Below, in pieces: positions 16,246 to 25,203 of a DNA stretch of 64,000 nucleotides. Source of the DNA: JAGVSR01 sp963750715. Its GTDB lineage: Bacteria > Pseudomonadota > Alphaproteobacteria > Rhizobiales > Hyphomicrobiaceae. Where the stretch lies: contig CAVVRP010000008.1 in the NCBI GenBank assembly GCA_963750715.1, forward strand, positions 556,385 through 620,384. Direction: 5' to 3'. The notes under the pieces were generated by a model that saw nothing but the letters and a program-made list of their open reading frames with translations, was not told where the DNA came from and searched no databases. The position numbers and the translations under genes are program-made. Each line of letters starts with the position of its first letter. The first letter of the stretch is position 1.

Positions 16246-18660
16246 GTGCGCGAAACTCCAGCTTTTTTCGCTGACATCGCCGAGGAAATCTGGAACCGCA
16301 AGTATCGGTTGCGGGTGCCCGGCGGCGCGCCGGTAGATGACAGTCTGGACGCTACCTTCTGGCGCGTCGCGAAGGCTGGGGCGGTTTCAGAAAAGGGCAG
16401 TCAGCTCGGCCGGAAGGCGTGGGCCGCGAGCTTCCACGATGCTATTTGCGATTTCGGCTTTCTACCCGCCGGCCGTATTCTGGCCGGCGCCGGGACGGGG
16501 CGCAGCGTCACTCTGTTTAACTGTTTCGTAATGGGCCGAATCGAGGATGATCTGGGGTCCATCTTCGAGAACGTGCAGGAAGCTGCCCTGACCATGCAGC
16601 AGGGCGGCGGCATCGGCCATGACTTCTCGACGCTGCGCCCCAAGGGTGCGCTGGTGCGCAGCATTGGCGCGGAAGCCTCTGGTCCTGTCAGTTTCATGGA
16701 CGTGTGGAACTCTATGTGCCGCACCATCATGTCGGCGGGCGCCCGGCGTGGCGCCATGATGGCGACGATGCGTTGCGATCATCCCGACATCGAGGCCTTC
16801 ATCGACGTGAAGGCCGATTCCGCGCGGCTGAGAAATTTCAACCTGTCGGTTCTGGTGACGGATGCCTTCATGGATGCCGTGCAGGCCGGCACAATGTGGC
16901 CGCTGGTGTTCGACGGCAAGACGTACCGTACGGTCGCAGCGCGCGCCTTATGGGATCGTATCATGCGGGCAGCTTATGACTACGCGGAGCCCGGCGTCAT
17001 CTTCATCGACCGGATCAACCGGCGCAACAACTTGGCATACTGCGAGGAAATCAGGGCCACCAATCCTTGCGGGGAGCAGCCCTTGCCGGAATACGGAGCG
17101 TGTCTGCTCGGCTCGATCAATCTCACGCAATTCATCGAATGGCCGTTCTCCGCCTCCGCGCGGCTCGACCTCCGCAAACTCGAGCACCGCGTTCGCGTTG
17201 CGGTGCGGTTTCTCGACAATGTGATCGACATCTCGAATTACCCGTTGCCCGCCCAACGGCACGAAGCGAAGTCCAAGCGCCGCATCGGCCTTGGCCTGAC
17301 CGGACTCGCCGATGCGCTGATCATGCTCGGGGTCCGCTACGGTTCTGCCGAGGCCGCCGCGCTGGCGGGCACGTGGATGTCGGCGATCCAGACGGCCGCC
17401 TATCTCGCAAGCGCCGAGCTTGCCAAGGAAAAAGGAGCCTTCCCGCTCTACGACGAGGCGAAGTTCCTGGCCTCTCCCAACGTGGCTTTGCTGGGCCCCG
17501 ACGTCCGTCGGGCGATCGCCAAGCACGGCATCCGCAACGGCTGCCTCACGTCCATTGCACCGACCGGCACGATTTCCCTCTTTGCCGGCAATGTGTCGAG
17601 CGGCGTCGAACCTGTGTTCGACTTCATCGCCCGTCGGCGCGTCCTGCAGCCTGACGGCACGGCGCACGAGGAAGTGGTCGAGGATTATGCCCACGCGCTC
17701 TACAAGCGAACGGCGCCCGGCGCGCCGTTGACCGACGTGTTCGTGACGGTCGCGAATCTGCGGCCTCACGACCATCTCGTCATGCAGGCAGCCCTTCAGC
17801 CGTACGTGGACAGCGCCATCTCCAAGACGATCAACTGTCCCGAGGCAATCGGCTTTGAGGATTTCCGCGCCATCTATCAATCTGCCTTCGATCTCGGCCT
17901 CAAGGGCTGCGCGGCTTATCGTCCCAACCCGGTCACTGGGGCCGTTCTGCAATCGGCATCTGCGGCGCAGCCCGAACCCGCCGCGCCAGATGAGGCCGCC
18001 GGTGTCGTGGGCCAGCGTCGGCTCGAGGCAGCTGCGGTTTCTGCGCCGTCGTCTGGCGGTCCCGTGTCCAGCCGGCTCGGGGACATCGTCTACATGTCGG
18101 CGCCGCTGGAGCGTGATTCTGCGCTCGCGGGCTATACCTACAAACTGAAATGGCCCGAGAGCGACCACGCGATCTATGTCACGATTAATGACATCGAGCG
18201 CGACGGCCGCCGTCGCCCGTTCGAGATCTTCATCAATACGCGCAATCTCGAGCATTACGCCTGGACGGTCGCGCTGACTCGCATGATTAGCGCGGTGTTC
18301 CGGCGCGGCGGCGACGTGTCGTTCGTCGCCGAGGAACTTAAGGCCGTATTCGATCCGCAGGGCGGACGGTTCATGGACGGGCGCTATGTGCCGAGCTTGC
18401 TCGCGGCTATCGGCGAGATCATCGAAAGGCACATGGTGCGCATCGGCTTCCTGGCGCCGCGTGAGGGTCTGGCTGTGCCGGAAGGTAAGCCCGCCGCCGC
18501 CGACGGGCCGGAATTACTGCCAGAGGACGTGCCGCCGCGGCCGCCCAAGCGCCAGATCGCCGGTCGGGGTCGCAGCTGTCCGCGATGCGCGTCGGCAAGC
18601 TTCGTCAAGCAGGAGGGTTGCTGGATATGTCAGGAATGCGGGTTTTCGCGATGCGGATGA
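16246..18660 (+). CDS. nrdJ: adenosylcobalamin-dependent ribonucleoside-diphosphate reductase (class II)
   Basis: The enzyme reduces ribonucleotides to deoxyribonucleotides using a B12-generated thiyl radical and needs no oxygen or second subunit. The 804-residue product carries the barrel and active site: first redox Cys in TLFNCFVMG, the GGGIGHDFSTLRPKG loop, catalytic NPCGEQPLPEYGACLLGSINL (N, C and E), and SIAPTGTISLFAGNVSSGVEP. The C-terminal tail has paired cysteines (CPRCA, CWICQECGFSRCG) that act as the shuttle. GTG at 16246 is preferred over TTG at 16240 because AGG at 16236-16238 is properly spaced from it. No cobalamin riboswitch is visible in the short leader. Confidence 0.92.
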   Translation: MRETPAFFADIAEEIWNRKYRLRVPGGAPVDDSLDATFWRVAKAGAVSEKGSQLGRKAWAASFHDAICDFGFLPAGRILAGAGTGRSVTLFNCFVMGRIEDDLGSIFENVQEAALTMQQGGGIGHDFSTLRPKGALVRSIGAEASGPVSFMDVWNSMCRTIMSAGARRGAMMATMRCDHPDIEAFIDVKADSARLRNFNLSVLVTDAFMDAVQAGTMWPLVFDGKTYRTVAARALWDRIMRAAYDYAEPGVIFIDRINRRNNLAYCEEIRATNPCGEQPLPEYGACLLGSINLTQFIEWPFSASARLDLRKLEHRVRVAVRFLDNVIDISNYPLPAQRHEAKSKRRIGLGLTGLADALIMLGVRYGSAEAAALAGTWMSAIQTAAYLASAELAKEKGAFPLYDEAKFLASPNVALLGPDVRRAIAKHGIRNGCLTSIAPTGTISLFAGNVSSGVEPVFDFIARRRVLQPDGTAHEEVVEDYAHALYKRTAPGAPLTDVFVTVANLRPHDHLVMQAALQPYVDSAISKTINCPEAIGFEDFRAIYQSAFDLGLKGCAAYRPNPVTGAVLQSASAAQPEPAAPDEAAGVVGQRRLEAAAVSAPSSGGPVSSRLGDIVYMSAPLERDSALAGYTYKLKWPESDHAIYVTINDIERDGRRRPFEIFINTRNLEHYAWTVALTRMISAVFRRGGDVSFVAEELKAVFDPQGGRFMDGRYVPSLLAAIGEIIERHMVRIGFLAPREGLAVPEGKPAAADGPELLPEDVPPRPPKRQIAGRGRSCPRCASASFVKQEGCWICQECGFSRCG

Positions 18661-18941
18661 CAGCCAGCAACATCTCCAGGGTGCAGGCCCTTGAACCAGA
18701 TTGTGGCGTGCGCCGGCCCTTGTCACGGCTGGCGCGGCTCGCCCGCCGGCTCGGACGGAGTGTTGCAGGGCCCATGGCTTTCGGGGGGTGTGTGCGAAGG
18801 TTGGACGTGCCTCAATCCGGTGTTCACCTTGCCGCAAAGTCACTGAGATGGAGCCATATTTCAGCTAGAAATTTCGCGGATAGTAGTCACCAGATCGTGA
18901 TGCGTAATACACCGGTCGAGACCGGACAGGGAAGCGACGAC

Positions 18942-19367
18942 ATGGCTGCACGTGTGATTCAGCTGGCAGAGATTCGGGCCTCGAGGTCCCTACCCTCGGG
19001 TGGTGCTGCGGAGATGCCGGGCGCCGCAGAACTTGCGGAGCGGTTCCACTTCTGGACGGGGGCTTCCGGCCGCCGCTATGTCCACACGGTCTACAGCCTC
19101 GTCGAATGCCCGGCGCTGCCGGCCGGCAATTACATTCTTGTTCATCGTGATGGCGCTGGACAGCGCACGGTCCTATCGATTGGTCGCGCCATCGAAGCCG
19201 CACCTTCGCTCAATCTTGCAGAGATCCGTCGTCGTGGCGCGGAACTTGGCGCTAATGAGGTCCATGTGCACCTGCTGGCCAGCAACGCCAAGCTCAGCCA
19301 GCTCGTCGAGTTCGATCTGCGCAGCGGTCAGGACGCTGACAGCCTGGTCAGCGCATCGCAGCACTGA
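18942..19367 (+). CDS. conserved-looking hypothetical protein, 141 residues
   Basis: The small soluble protein starts MAARVIQLAEIRASR at an ATG preceded by CAGGGAAG. It contains a beta-rich middle (FHFWTGASGRRYVHTVYSLVECPALPAGNYILVHRD) and an alpha/beta end (EVHVHLLASNAKLSQLVEFDLR). There is no signal peptide or membrane helix. The reading frame extends upstream to 18585 but overlaps nrdJ there and looks non-coding. It lies 281 nt after nrdJ, with nothing recognisable between them. I do not recognise the family and claim no function. Confidence 0.7.
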   Translation: MAARVIQLAEIRASRSLPSGGAAEMPGAAELAERFHFWTGASGRRYVHTVYSLVECPALPAGNYILVHRDGAGQRTVLSIGRAIEAAPSLNLAEIRRRGAELGANEVHVHLLASNAKLSQLVEFDLRSGQDADSLVSASQH

Positions 19368-19420
19368 TGGAGGCAGCGTCCGGTTACCCTAAGCGCCGCC
19401 GGAGCCTCGTGCGCCTTCGG

Positions 19421-20098
19421 TCATATCGGCCGGCGGAACGTAAACCGGGCAACCTCGATCCGGCTGAGGCGTCGGCCAGTGTTCGAAGTGAGGCCGCGCC
19501 ATGATCTCATCCTAGCAACCATGGCCGGGTGGCGAACGAGACCATTCCGGTCCTCGTCCCACATGGCTGCCGCTCCGATCACGGTGACGAGCCGTTCGAT
19601 CCTGGGCTGGTGGATGCCGGCGGCCCGCAGGTGGCGCACGGTGTTGCGCACGTAGTCCAGGTTGGTTCCGGTACGCCCTTCAGCGCCTCGAATGACTTGG
19701 GCTTGCCGTGCCAGCGGCAGAACGCCGGCGTAGCAGGGATGACGCACCTCGGCCACGTAGGCGATAGCGGTGATCTCGCGCCCGTCGTGAAGGCCGACTT
19801 GCACGCTGGCTTCTCGATAGACGCCATAGATGAGTTCCCGCTTGCGCAGGTATGCGCGCGTGCGCTCGGCATCGGCAGGGGCGACACGAAGGGCCACGCC
19901 CTCGCATGCCCCGCCGCGCGCCAATCCCAGCACCAGCCCGGGGCGGGAGAGCGTGCCGCGATAGTAGACCGAGTAGATGCAGAACTCGCGAGAGTATCCC
20001 GGCAGGCAGGCCGCCACGGATTCCGCGCAGGCGAACCCGGGATGCCACATCAGCGAGCCGTACGCGAAAACCCAGAGATCCTCGCCGCTGACCGACAT
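19421..20098 (-). CDS. gamma-glutamylcyclotransferase, ChaC-like
   Basis: The 225-residue protein has the glycine-binding YGSLMWHPGF motif near residue 13, the RGTLSRPGLVLGL segment, the acidic RTRAYLRKRELIYGVYRE region that supplies the catalytic glutamate in this family, and a C-terminal RNTVRHLRAAGI. ChaC enzymes release 5-oxoproline and Cys-Gly from glutathione. Length and motif order fit ChaC rather than the shorter GGCT type. It lies 12 nt after tyrC on the same strand and may be co-transcribed with hisC-tyrC. Substrate is by family analogy. Confidence 0.85.
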   Translation of the reverse strand: MSVSGEDLWVFAYGSLMWHPGFACAESVAACLPGYSREFCIYSVYYRGTLSRPGLVLGLARGGACEGVALRVAPADAERTRAYLRKRELIYGVYREASVQVGLHDGREITAIAYVAEVRHPCYAGVLPLARQAQVIRGAEGRTGTNLDYVRNTVRHLRAAGIHQPRIERLVTVIGAAAMWDEDRNGLVRHPAMVARMRSWRGLTSNTGRRLSRIEVARFTFRRPI

Positions 20099-20110
20099 CG
20101 CATCACCAGT

Positions 20111-21067
20111 TCACGGAACGGGCTTCGCGATCGAAGGTTTCGAGGCAACGCGGCCGAAATCCGGGGCCGCGGTATCCTGTCCCGCCAGGATCACCCCGCG
20201 CCGGATCGTGCGGGCGTCAGAGAACAAACGGAATAGTGTGTCGCCGTCGCCGAAACGGATTGCGCGCTGCAATTCGGATAGATCTTCCGAAAAGCGCCCG
20301 AGCATTTCGAGCACGGCGTCCCTGTTGTTGAGGAACACGTCGCGCCACATGGTCGGATCGGACGCCGCGATGCGTGTGAAGTCACGAAAGCCACCGGCTG
20401 AAAATTTAATCACCTCGCTGTCTGTGACCCGTTCGAGGTGTGCTGCCGTGTTGACGATGTTGTAGGCGATAAGGTGAGGAAGGTGGCTGGTGATGGCGAG
20501 GACCATATCGTGGTGTTCGGCCGACATGATCTCGACCCTGGACCCGAGCGCGATCCAGAATGCTTTCAGCTTCTCCACCGCAGCGGTGTCGCAATCCGGT
20601 TCCGGCGTCAGGATGCACCACCGCCCGTCGAACAGTTCCGCGAAACCCGATTCAGGCCCCGATTGCTCGGTGCCGGCGATAGGATGGCCGGCGACGAAAT
20701 GCACGTCCTTGGGAATGTGAGGCGCCATATCGCGCACGATCGCCGCTTTCACCGAACCGACATCGGTGACGATGGCGCCCGGCCGCAGGATCGGCGCGAT
20801 CTCGCGCGCAACGGCGCCGCATATGCCGACCGGCACGCACAGGATGACGAGGTCGGCGCCGTGGGCTGCCTCGCGTACTGCGGCATATCCCGCATCGATC
20901 AGCCCGAGCCGCTTCGCTGTATTTACGGTCGCGGCGGTGCGCGCCGATCCCACGATCGTCCGGGCAAGGCCGGCGCGGCGGCAGGCATGGCTGATCGAAG
21001 AGCCGATGAGGCCGATGCCGATCAGGGCGATGCGATCGAACATGGGCTTTTGAGGTGCTGAGGTCAC
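20111..21067 (-). CDS. tyrC: prephenate/arogenate dehydrogenase
   Basis: The enzyme oxidatively decarboxylates prephenate or arogenate in tyrosine synthesis. The 318-residue product has the Rossmann motif GIGLIGSSI near residue 16, LVILCVPVGICG, VTDVGSVKAAIV, the catalytic His in HFVAGHPIAGTEQSGPESG, and the helical half with HHDMVLAITSHLPHLIAY. The start is probably GTG at 21067, which overlaps the hisC stop in a GTGA junction; an ATG at 21043 is the alternative. Pairing with hisC, whose product can transaminate prephenate-pathway substrates, is typical of Hyphomicrobiales. Confidence 0.92.
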   Translation of the reverse strand: MTSAPQKPMFDRIALIGIGLIGSSISHACRRAGLARTIVGSARTAATVNTAKRLGLIDAGYAAVREAAHGADLVILCVPVGICGAVAREIAPILRPGAIVTDVGSVKAAIVRDMAPHIPKDVHFVAGHPIAGTEQSGPESGFAELFDGRWCILTPEPDCDTAAVEKLKAFWIALGSRVEIMSAEHHDMVLAITSHLPHLIAYNIVNTAAHLERVTDSEVIKFSAGGFRDFTRIAASDPTMWRDVFLNNRDAVLEMLGRFSEDLSELQRAIRFGDGDTLFRLFSDARTIRRGVILAGQDTAAPDFGRVASKPSIAKPVP

Positions 21068-22167
21068 GCGCGGGCCCCCACGAACTCGGCCAGCGCCGAG
21101 ACAACCGAGCGATTTTCCTGTTCCGTGCCGACCGTGATCCTCAGGCAGTTCGGCAGTCCATATCCGGCAACGCGGCGCACAATGATGCCGCGCGATTTGA
21201 GGAACACGTCGCATGTGCCGGCCGTCTTGGAGCCTGCTTCGGGGAAGTGGACCAGAAGGAAGTTCGCGACGCTCGGCGTGACGGTGAGCCCGAGCGTCTC
21301 AATCTCGCGAGTTAGATAGCCGAGCCAATGCTCATTGTGGATGACGGCAGCGTCGATGTGCGCCGCATCGTCCATGGCGGCTGCACCCGCGGCGATCGAG
21401 GGCGACGACATGTTGAACGGCCCGCGGATGCGGTTCAGCGTGGCGGCGATATCGGGCGGACAATAGGCCCAGCCTATGCGCAAGGCGGCAAGCCCGAAGA
21501 TCTTCGAAAAGGTGCGCGTCATGACCGTATTATTCGTCGTCTCAACCAACTCGATGCCAGCTTCGTAGTCATTGCGCCGCACGTACTCGGCATAGGCCGC
21601 ATCCAGGACGAGAATGACGTTCGACGGCAGCCCCTCGCGCAGGCGGCGCACCTCGCTGATCGGCACGTAAGTGCCGGTCGGGTTGTTGGGATTGGCGAGA
21701 AAGACGACCTTGGTGCACGGAGTCACCTTCGACAGAAGGGCGTCAATATCCGCCGTGAAATTTCTCTCGGACGCCACCACCGGCGTTGCGCTGTTCGTAA
21801 GAATTGCAATGCGATAAACGAGAAAGCCGTGTTCCGTATAGAGTCCCTCATCGCCCGGCCCAAGGTAGGCGTGCGCGATCATGCTCAGCACTTCATCCGA
21901 GCCCGAGCCGCAAACGATGCGCTCCGGATCGAGACCATACCGACGGCCGATCGCATGGCGCAGGGCCGTTGCCTGTCCGTCGGGATAACGCTCCAGGTGA
22001 CGTGCCGCCGCGGCATAGGCCTCTATGGCCTTGGCGCTCGGCCCAAGCGGCGTCTCGTTGGACGACAGTTTAATCGGCTTCATTCCGCCCGGCACGCTGC
22101 TTTCGCCCGGCACATAGGCGTCAATCTCCAGGATACCAGGCTTGGGTCGAGGGGCGGGCGGGGTCAT
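21064..22167 (-). CDS. hisC: histidinol-phosphate aminotransferase (HisC/aromatic aminotransferase)
   Basis: A PLP-dependent class I/II aminotransferase of 367 residues. It starts with the proline-rich MTPPAPRPKPGI. Further landmarks are LSSNETPLGPS, the cofactor loop CGSGSDEVLSMIAHAYLG, FLANPNNPTGTY, DAAYAEYV, and the PLP lysine in TRTFSKIFGLAALRIGW. In this context it may serve histidine synthesis, tyrosine/phenylalanine synthesis, or both. The ATG at 22167 is chosen. It is the first gene of hisC-tyrC and is divergent from metX across 298 nt. Confidence 0.93.
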   Translation of the reverse strand: MTPPAPRPKPGILEIDAYVPGESSVPGGMKPIKLSSNETPLGPSAKAIEAYAAAARHLERYPDGQATALRHAIGRRYGLDPERIVCGSGSDEVLSMIAHAYLGPGDEGLYTEHGFLVYRIAILTNSATPVVASERNFTADIDALLSKVTPCTKVVFLANPNNPTGTYVPISEVRRLREGLPSNVILVLDAAYAEYVRRNDYEAGIELVETTNNTVMTRTFSKIFGLAALRIGWAYCPPDIAATLNRIRGPFNMSSPSIAAGAAAMDDAAHIDAAVIHNEHWLGYLTREIETLGLTVTPSVANFLLVHFPEAGSKTAGTCDVFLKSRGIIVRRVAGYGLPNCLRITVGTEQENRSVVSALAEFVGARA

Positions 22168-22314
22168 GAGCAATGATATCTTTCGGAAAATGACGTTCGC
22201 CAGTTTGGAGCGCGCCAGTGATAAACGACACGCAAGCCGAGTAAAAGGCGCATTTGCTCGCATGGACCGGCCGAGCATGCTTGACGGCGCAAGTTGCTCT
22301 CCGATATGCCTACG

Positions 22315-22373
22315 TCCGTGGTGATTTGGCCGGCCGGCTTGCAGCCACGTTAAACAACTCGCTAAAAAGGCCG
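22315..22373 (+). ncRNA. SAM-II riboswitch upstream of metX
   Basis: The element matches the SAM-II (metA motif) consensus. P1 is CGTGG (22317-22321) with CCACG (22345-22349). The loop begins with the conserved GATTTGGCC, and TTGCAGCCACG closes the stem. The linker TAAACAACTC leads to GCTAAAAAGGCC (22361-22372), whose GGCC can pair with the loop GGCC to form the pseudoknot. The A-rich strand supplies the conserved triplex nucleotides. SAM binding in this class hides the AAGG Shine-Dalgarno-like strand. It lies 93 nt before the preferred metX start, farther than usual. A GTG in frame with metX sits at 22373, directly after the element. Confidence 0.85.
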
Positions 22374-22465
22374 TGCGCATCCGAACATCGGTTGGCCCGG
22401 CATCAGCGGCCGGGATCGTCGAAGTCCGCCATGGTCTGCTCGACCGGGTTTGGAGTATGCGCAGC

Positions 22466-23686
22466 ATGACGGCATCGGTGACAACCAAAGACGATACCCG
22501 GGCCGGACCAACGACAGCCGACCCGCGCTTGTCCCAAGTAATCCATCCATCCAGCCTGCTCGTGACGTTTCCGGAAATGGCTCCGTTGCGCCTCGACTGC
22601 CAGCAGGATCTGGCGCCTTTCACTGTCGCCTATCAAACTTACGGCGCACTCAATGCCGACAAGTCGAATGCCATACTGATATGCCATGCGCTGACGGGCG
22701 ACCAGCATGTCGCCAATGAGCATCCGGTCACAGGCAAGCCCGGTTGGTGGTCGACGTTGGTCGGGCCCGGCAAACCGGTCGATACGGATCGCTTCTTCCT
22801 CATCTGCCCGAACATTCTCGGCGGCTGCATGGGGTCCACCGGGCCGACTTCGATGAACCCGAAGACAGGCGCACCCTATGGTCTCGACTTTCCCGTGATA
22901 ACCATTCGCGACATGGTGGCGGCGCAAGTCCGCCTCATCGACCATCTTGGCATCGCTCAGCTGTTCTCCGTTATCGGTGGGTCCATGGGCGGCATGCAGG
23001 TGCTCGAATGGGCGGCCCGCCTCAAGGATCGCGTCTATACGGCCATGCCGATCGCCGCCGCGCCCTGGCACACGGCACAGAACATCGCGTTCCACGAGGT
23101 TGGCCGGCAGGCGGTCATGGCCGACCCAGACTGGCGTGAAGGCAACTATCTGGCGCACGGCACGCGCCCGGCGCGCGGATTGTCGGTTGCGCGCATGGCG
23201 GCACATATCACCTATCTCTCGGAAAAGACTCTGCAGGACAAGTTCGGCCGCGGGTTGCAGGATCGAAAGGTCCACTCCTTCTCCTTCGATGCCGACTTTA
23301 AGATCGAAAGCTATCTGCGCCATCAGGGCTCGACCTTCGTCGACCGGTTCGATGCCAACAGCTACCTCTACATAACCCGCGCGATGGATTACTTCGATCT
23401 CGAAGCCGAATACGGAGGCAAGCTGGCGAATGCCTTTCAGGGTACGAAAACGCAGTTCTGCGTCGTCGCATTCACGAGTGACTGGCTTTACCCGACGCGG
23501 GATAGCAAGGCGATCGTGAAGGCCCTTAACGCAGTCGCCGCCAACGTCTCGTTCGTCGAGATCGAAAGCGACAAAGGCCACGATGCGTTTCTGCTGGACG
23601 AGCCGGAGTTCTTTTCCACCGTGCGCGGGTTCCTCAATGCAGCTGCGGTGAAGCGTGGATTGGTTCCGCGGGAGGGCATTGCGTGA
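22466..23686 (+). CDS. metX: homoserine O-acyltransferase (MetX)
   Basis: MetX activates homoserine with an acyl-CoA in methionine synthesis. Sequence labels it acetyltransferase, but MetX proteins of proteobacteria paired with MetW can use succinyl-CoA. The 406-residue alpha/beta hydrolase has the nucleophile elbow in VIGGSMGGMQVLEWA, the oxyanion segment NAILICHALTGDQHV, an NILGGCMGSTGPTS loop, the Asp in SDWLYPTRDS and the His in DKGHDAFLLDE. ATG 22466 is preferred for its TTGGAG site and normal N-terminus; the frame is open back to GTG 22373. A SAM-II riboswitch precedes it. The stop overlaps metW by 4 nt. Confidence 0.94.
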   Translation: MTASVTTKDDTRAGPTTADPRLSQVIHPSSLLVTFPEMAPLRLDCQQDLAPFTVAYQTYGALNADKSNAILICHALTGDQHVANEHPVTGKPGWWSTLVGPGKPVDTDRFFLICPNILGGCMGSTGPTSMNPKTGAPYGLDFPVITIRDMVAAQVRLIDHLGIAQLFSVIGGSMGGMQVLEWAARLKDRVYTAMPIAAAPWHTAQNIAFHEVGRQAVMADPDWREGNYLAHGTRPARGLSVARMAAHITYLSEKTLQDKFGRGLQDRKVHSFSFDADFKIESYLRHQGSTFVDRFDANSYLYITRAMDYFDLEAEYGGKLANAFQGTKTQFCVVAFTSDWLYPTRDSKAIVKALNAVAANVSFVEIESDKGHDAFLLDEPEFFSTVRGFLNAAAVKRGLVPREGIA

Positions 23687-24324
23687 GTCTGGACACGTCT
23701 CCTCCGGCGGCGGCCCCGAGAGCCGACCATCTATTGATTGCCGAAATGGTGGCGCCAGGCTCGCGTGTTTTGGACGTCGGCTGCGGTGACGGCGCCCTGC
23801 TTCACCTGCTGGCTGAAACGAAGGCCGTCGACGGGCGCGGCATCGAGATCAGCCCGGAGCGCGTTAAGGCGTGCGTGACCGGCGGCCTATCGGTCATCAT
23901 GGGCGATGCCGATCGAGACCTCCCCGATTATCCCGATCGGGCCTTCGACTACGCAATTCTATCGCTCACCATTCAGGCAACGCGACATCCCAAAGTCGTA
24001 CTGGAGAACCTGCTTCGCATTGGCCGCCATGCGATCGTGTCGTTTCCCAACTTTGGTCACTGGAAGATCCGTTCGCAGCTTCTGTTGACCGGCCGCATGC
24101 CCATGACCGAGAACCTGCCCGAGCCATGGTACCAGACTGCGGACGCACACCTTTGCACGATCAAGGATTTCGTAGATCTCGTGAAGCTCGTCGGCGCGGA
24201 AGTCGAAGACGCCGTCGCCTTCAACAGCTCAGGCCAGAGATTGGCGATCAAGAAGTCGCTCTCGCTGCAAAATGTTCTTGGCGAGAAGGCCGTCTTCAAG
24301 TTGCGCCTGAACGGCGGCCGCTGA
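23683..24324 (+). CDS. metW: methionine biosynthesis protein MetW
   Basis: MetW is a small protein with a methyltransferase-like fold, required for MetX activity in several proteobacteria. The 213-residue product has the SAM-fold motif VLDVGCGDGALLHLLAE near residue 30 and the MetW hallmarks GRGIEISPERVKACV, SLTIQATRHP, SFPNFGHWKIR and LPEPWYQTADAHLCTIKDF. The GTG at 23683 overlaps the metX stop (GTGA), so the pair is translationally coupled and shares the SAM-II control. Confidence 0.94.
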   Translation: MSLDTSPPAAAPRADHLLIAEMVAPGSRVLDVGCGDGALLHLLAETKAVDGRGIEISPERVKACVTGGLSVIMGDADRDLPDYPDRAFDYAILSLTIQATRHPKVVLENLLRIGRHAIVSFPNFGHWKIRSQLLLTGRMPMTENLPEPWYQTADAHLCTIKDFVDLVKLVGAEVEDAVAFNSSGQRLAIKKSLSLQNVLGEKAVFKLRLNGGR

Positions 24325-24341
24325 GTTCTCGTGCGAATTTT

Positions 24342-25070
24342 CTACTGGGGAACGTGGTCACGGCGGGCGCCGACGAATTCGCGCAGCACGCGGGCCGCCG
24401 CTCTTTTGCCGAGGGGCGCGATGATCTCCTTGCGCGCTTCGACGATGATGACGCCGCAGAACGCAGGCCACAGACGCGCGCCGATTTTTTCCCATTTGGT
24501 CGCCGCCCGCAGCAGGAACCGCGGCAGGAACGGCGGAAAATGCAGTGCGGTCGACCACCGGGACGGCGTGAACAACGCTTGCCGCAGCAGGGCTTCCAAC
24601 TGCGAGCGGCTGTAGGGTCTGCCGTGGCCCAGTGGCGTACTGTCGAGACGGGCCCATACGCCGCGCCGGTTCGGTACCACCAGCAGCAGCCGGCCTTCCG
24701 GCACCAGTACGCGCCAGATCTCACGCAGCATCGGAGCCGGCCGGTCGACGACTTCGAGGCCGTGCACAAGAAGGAGCAAGTCGATCGAGTTGTCGGGCAG
24801 CGGCAGTGCGTCTTCTTCGACAAGCGTCACGTGGGTCCTGCATCCGGGAGGCCACACGAGCGCTCCCTGGCTTGCCGGCATGAGGAGGATGAGACGATCG
24901 GCGCCGCCGCGATAAGCGCCCAGATAGGGGGACGCGAAGCCCAATCCCACGATGGTACGTTCCCGGGCCACCGGCCATAGCGCGCGGATCTGGTTCGAAA
25001 CCGCCCGTCGCATGACGCGCCCAAGAAGCGTCTTGTAAAAGTCGCGCAGTTCGGCAACGTCCGGCTGCAT
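24342..25070 (-). CDS. class I SAM-dependent methyltransferase
   Basis: This 242-residue protein has a methyltransferase type 11 core: TIVGLGFASPYLG in place of the usual GxGxG loop, then DALPLPDNSIDLLLLVHGLEVVDRPAPMLREIWRVLVPEGRLLLVVPNRRG. The C-terminal half is basic and aromatic. The target is unknown. The ATG at 25070 is chosen. It converges on metW with an 18-nt gap and diverges from gloB across 133 nt. Confidence 0.82.
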   Translation of the reverse strand: MQPDVAELRDFYKTLLGRVMRRAVSNQIRALWPVARERTIVGLGFASPYLGAYRGGADRLILLMPASQGALVWPPGCRTHVTLVEEDALPLPDNSIDLLLLVHGLEVVDRPAPMLREIWRVLVPEGRLLLVVPNRRGVWARLDSTPLGHGRPYSRSQLEALLRQALFTPSRWSTALHFPPFLPRFLLRAATKWEKIGARLWPAFCGVIIVEARKEIIAPLGKRAAARVLREFVGARRDHVPQ

Positions 25071-25203
25071 GCGTGGCGTGTCTTTCTCATTGTCCGGCCT
25101 TGCGGCTCGATCCTGTGGTTGTGGCCTGTACGGCATTGAATTGGCAAGTCATGCCAGCTACCGTTCGGTGCGATCCATTTACAGGTATGATCACGGCCCC
25201 CAG

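Noticed and set aside
16948..18432. Long open frame antisense to nrdJ (494 codons)
   Set aside because: It is a GC-rich reading-frame shadow of a conserved gene on the other strand. The translation is Arg/His-rich and matches no family.
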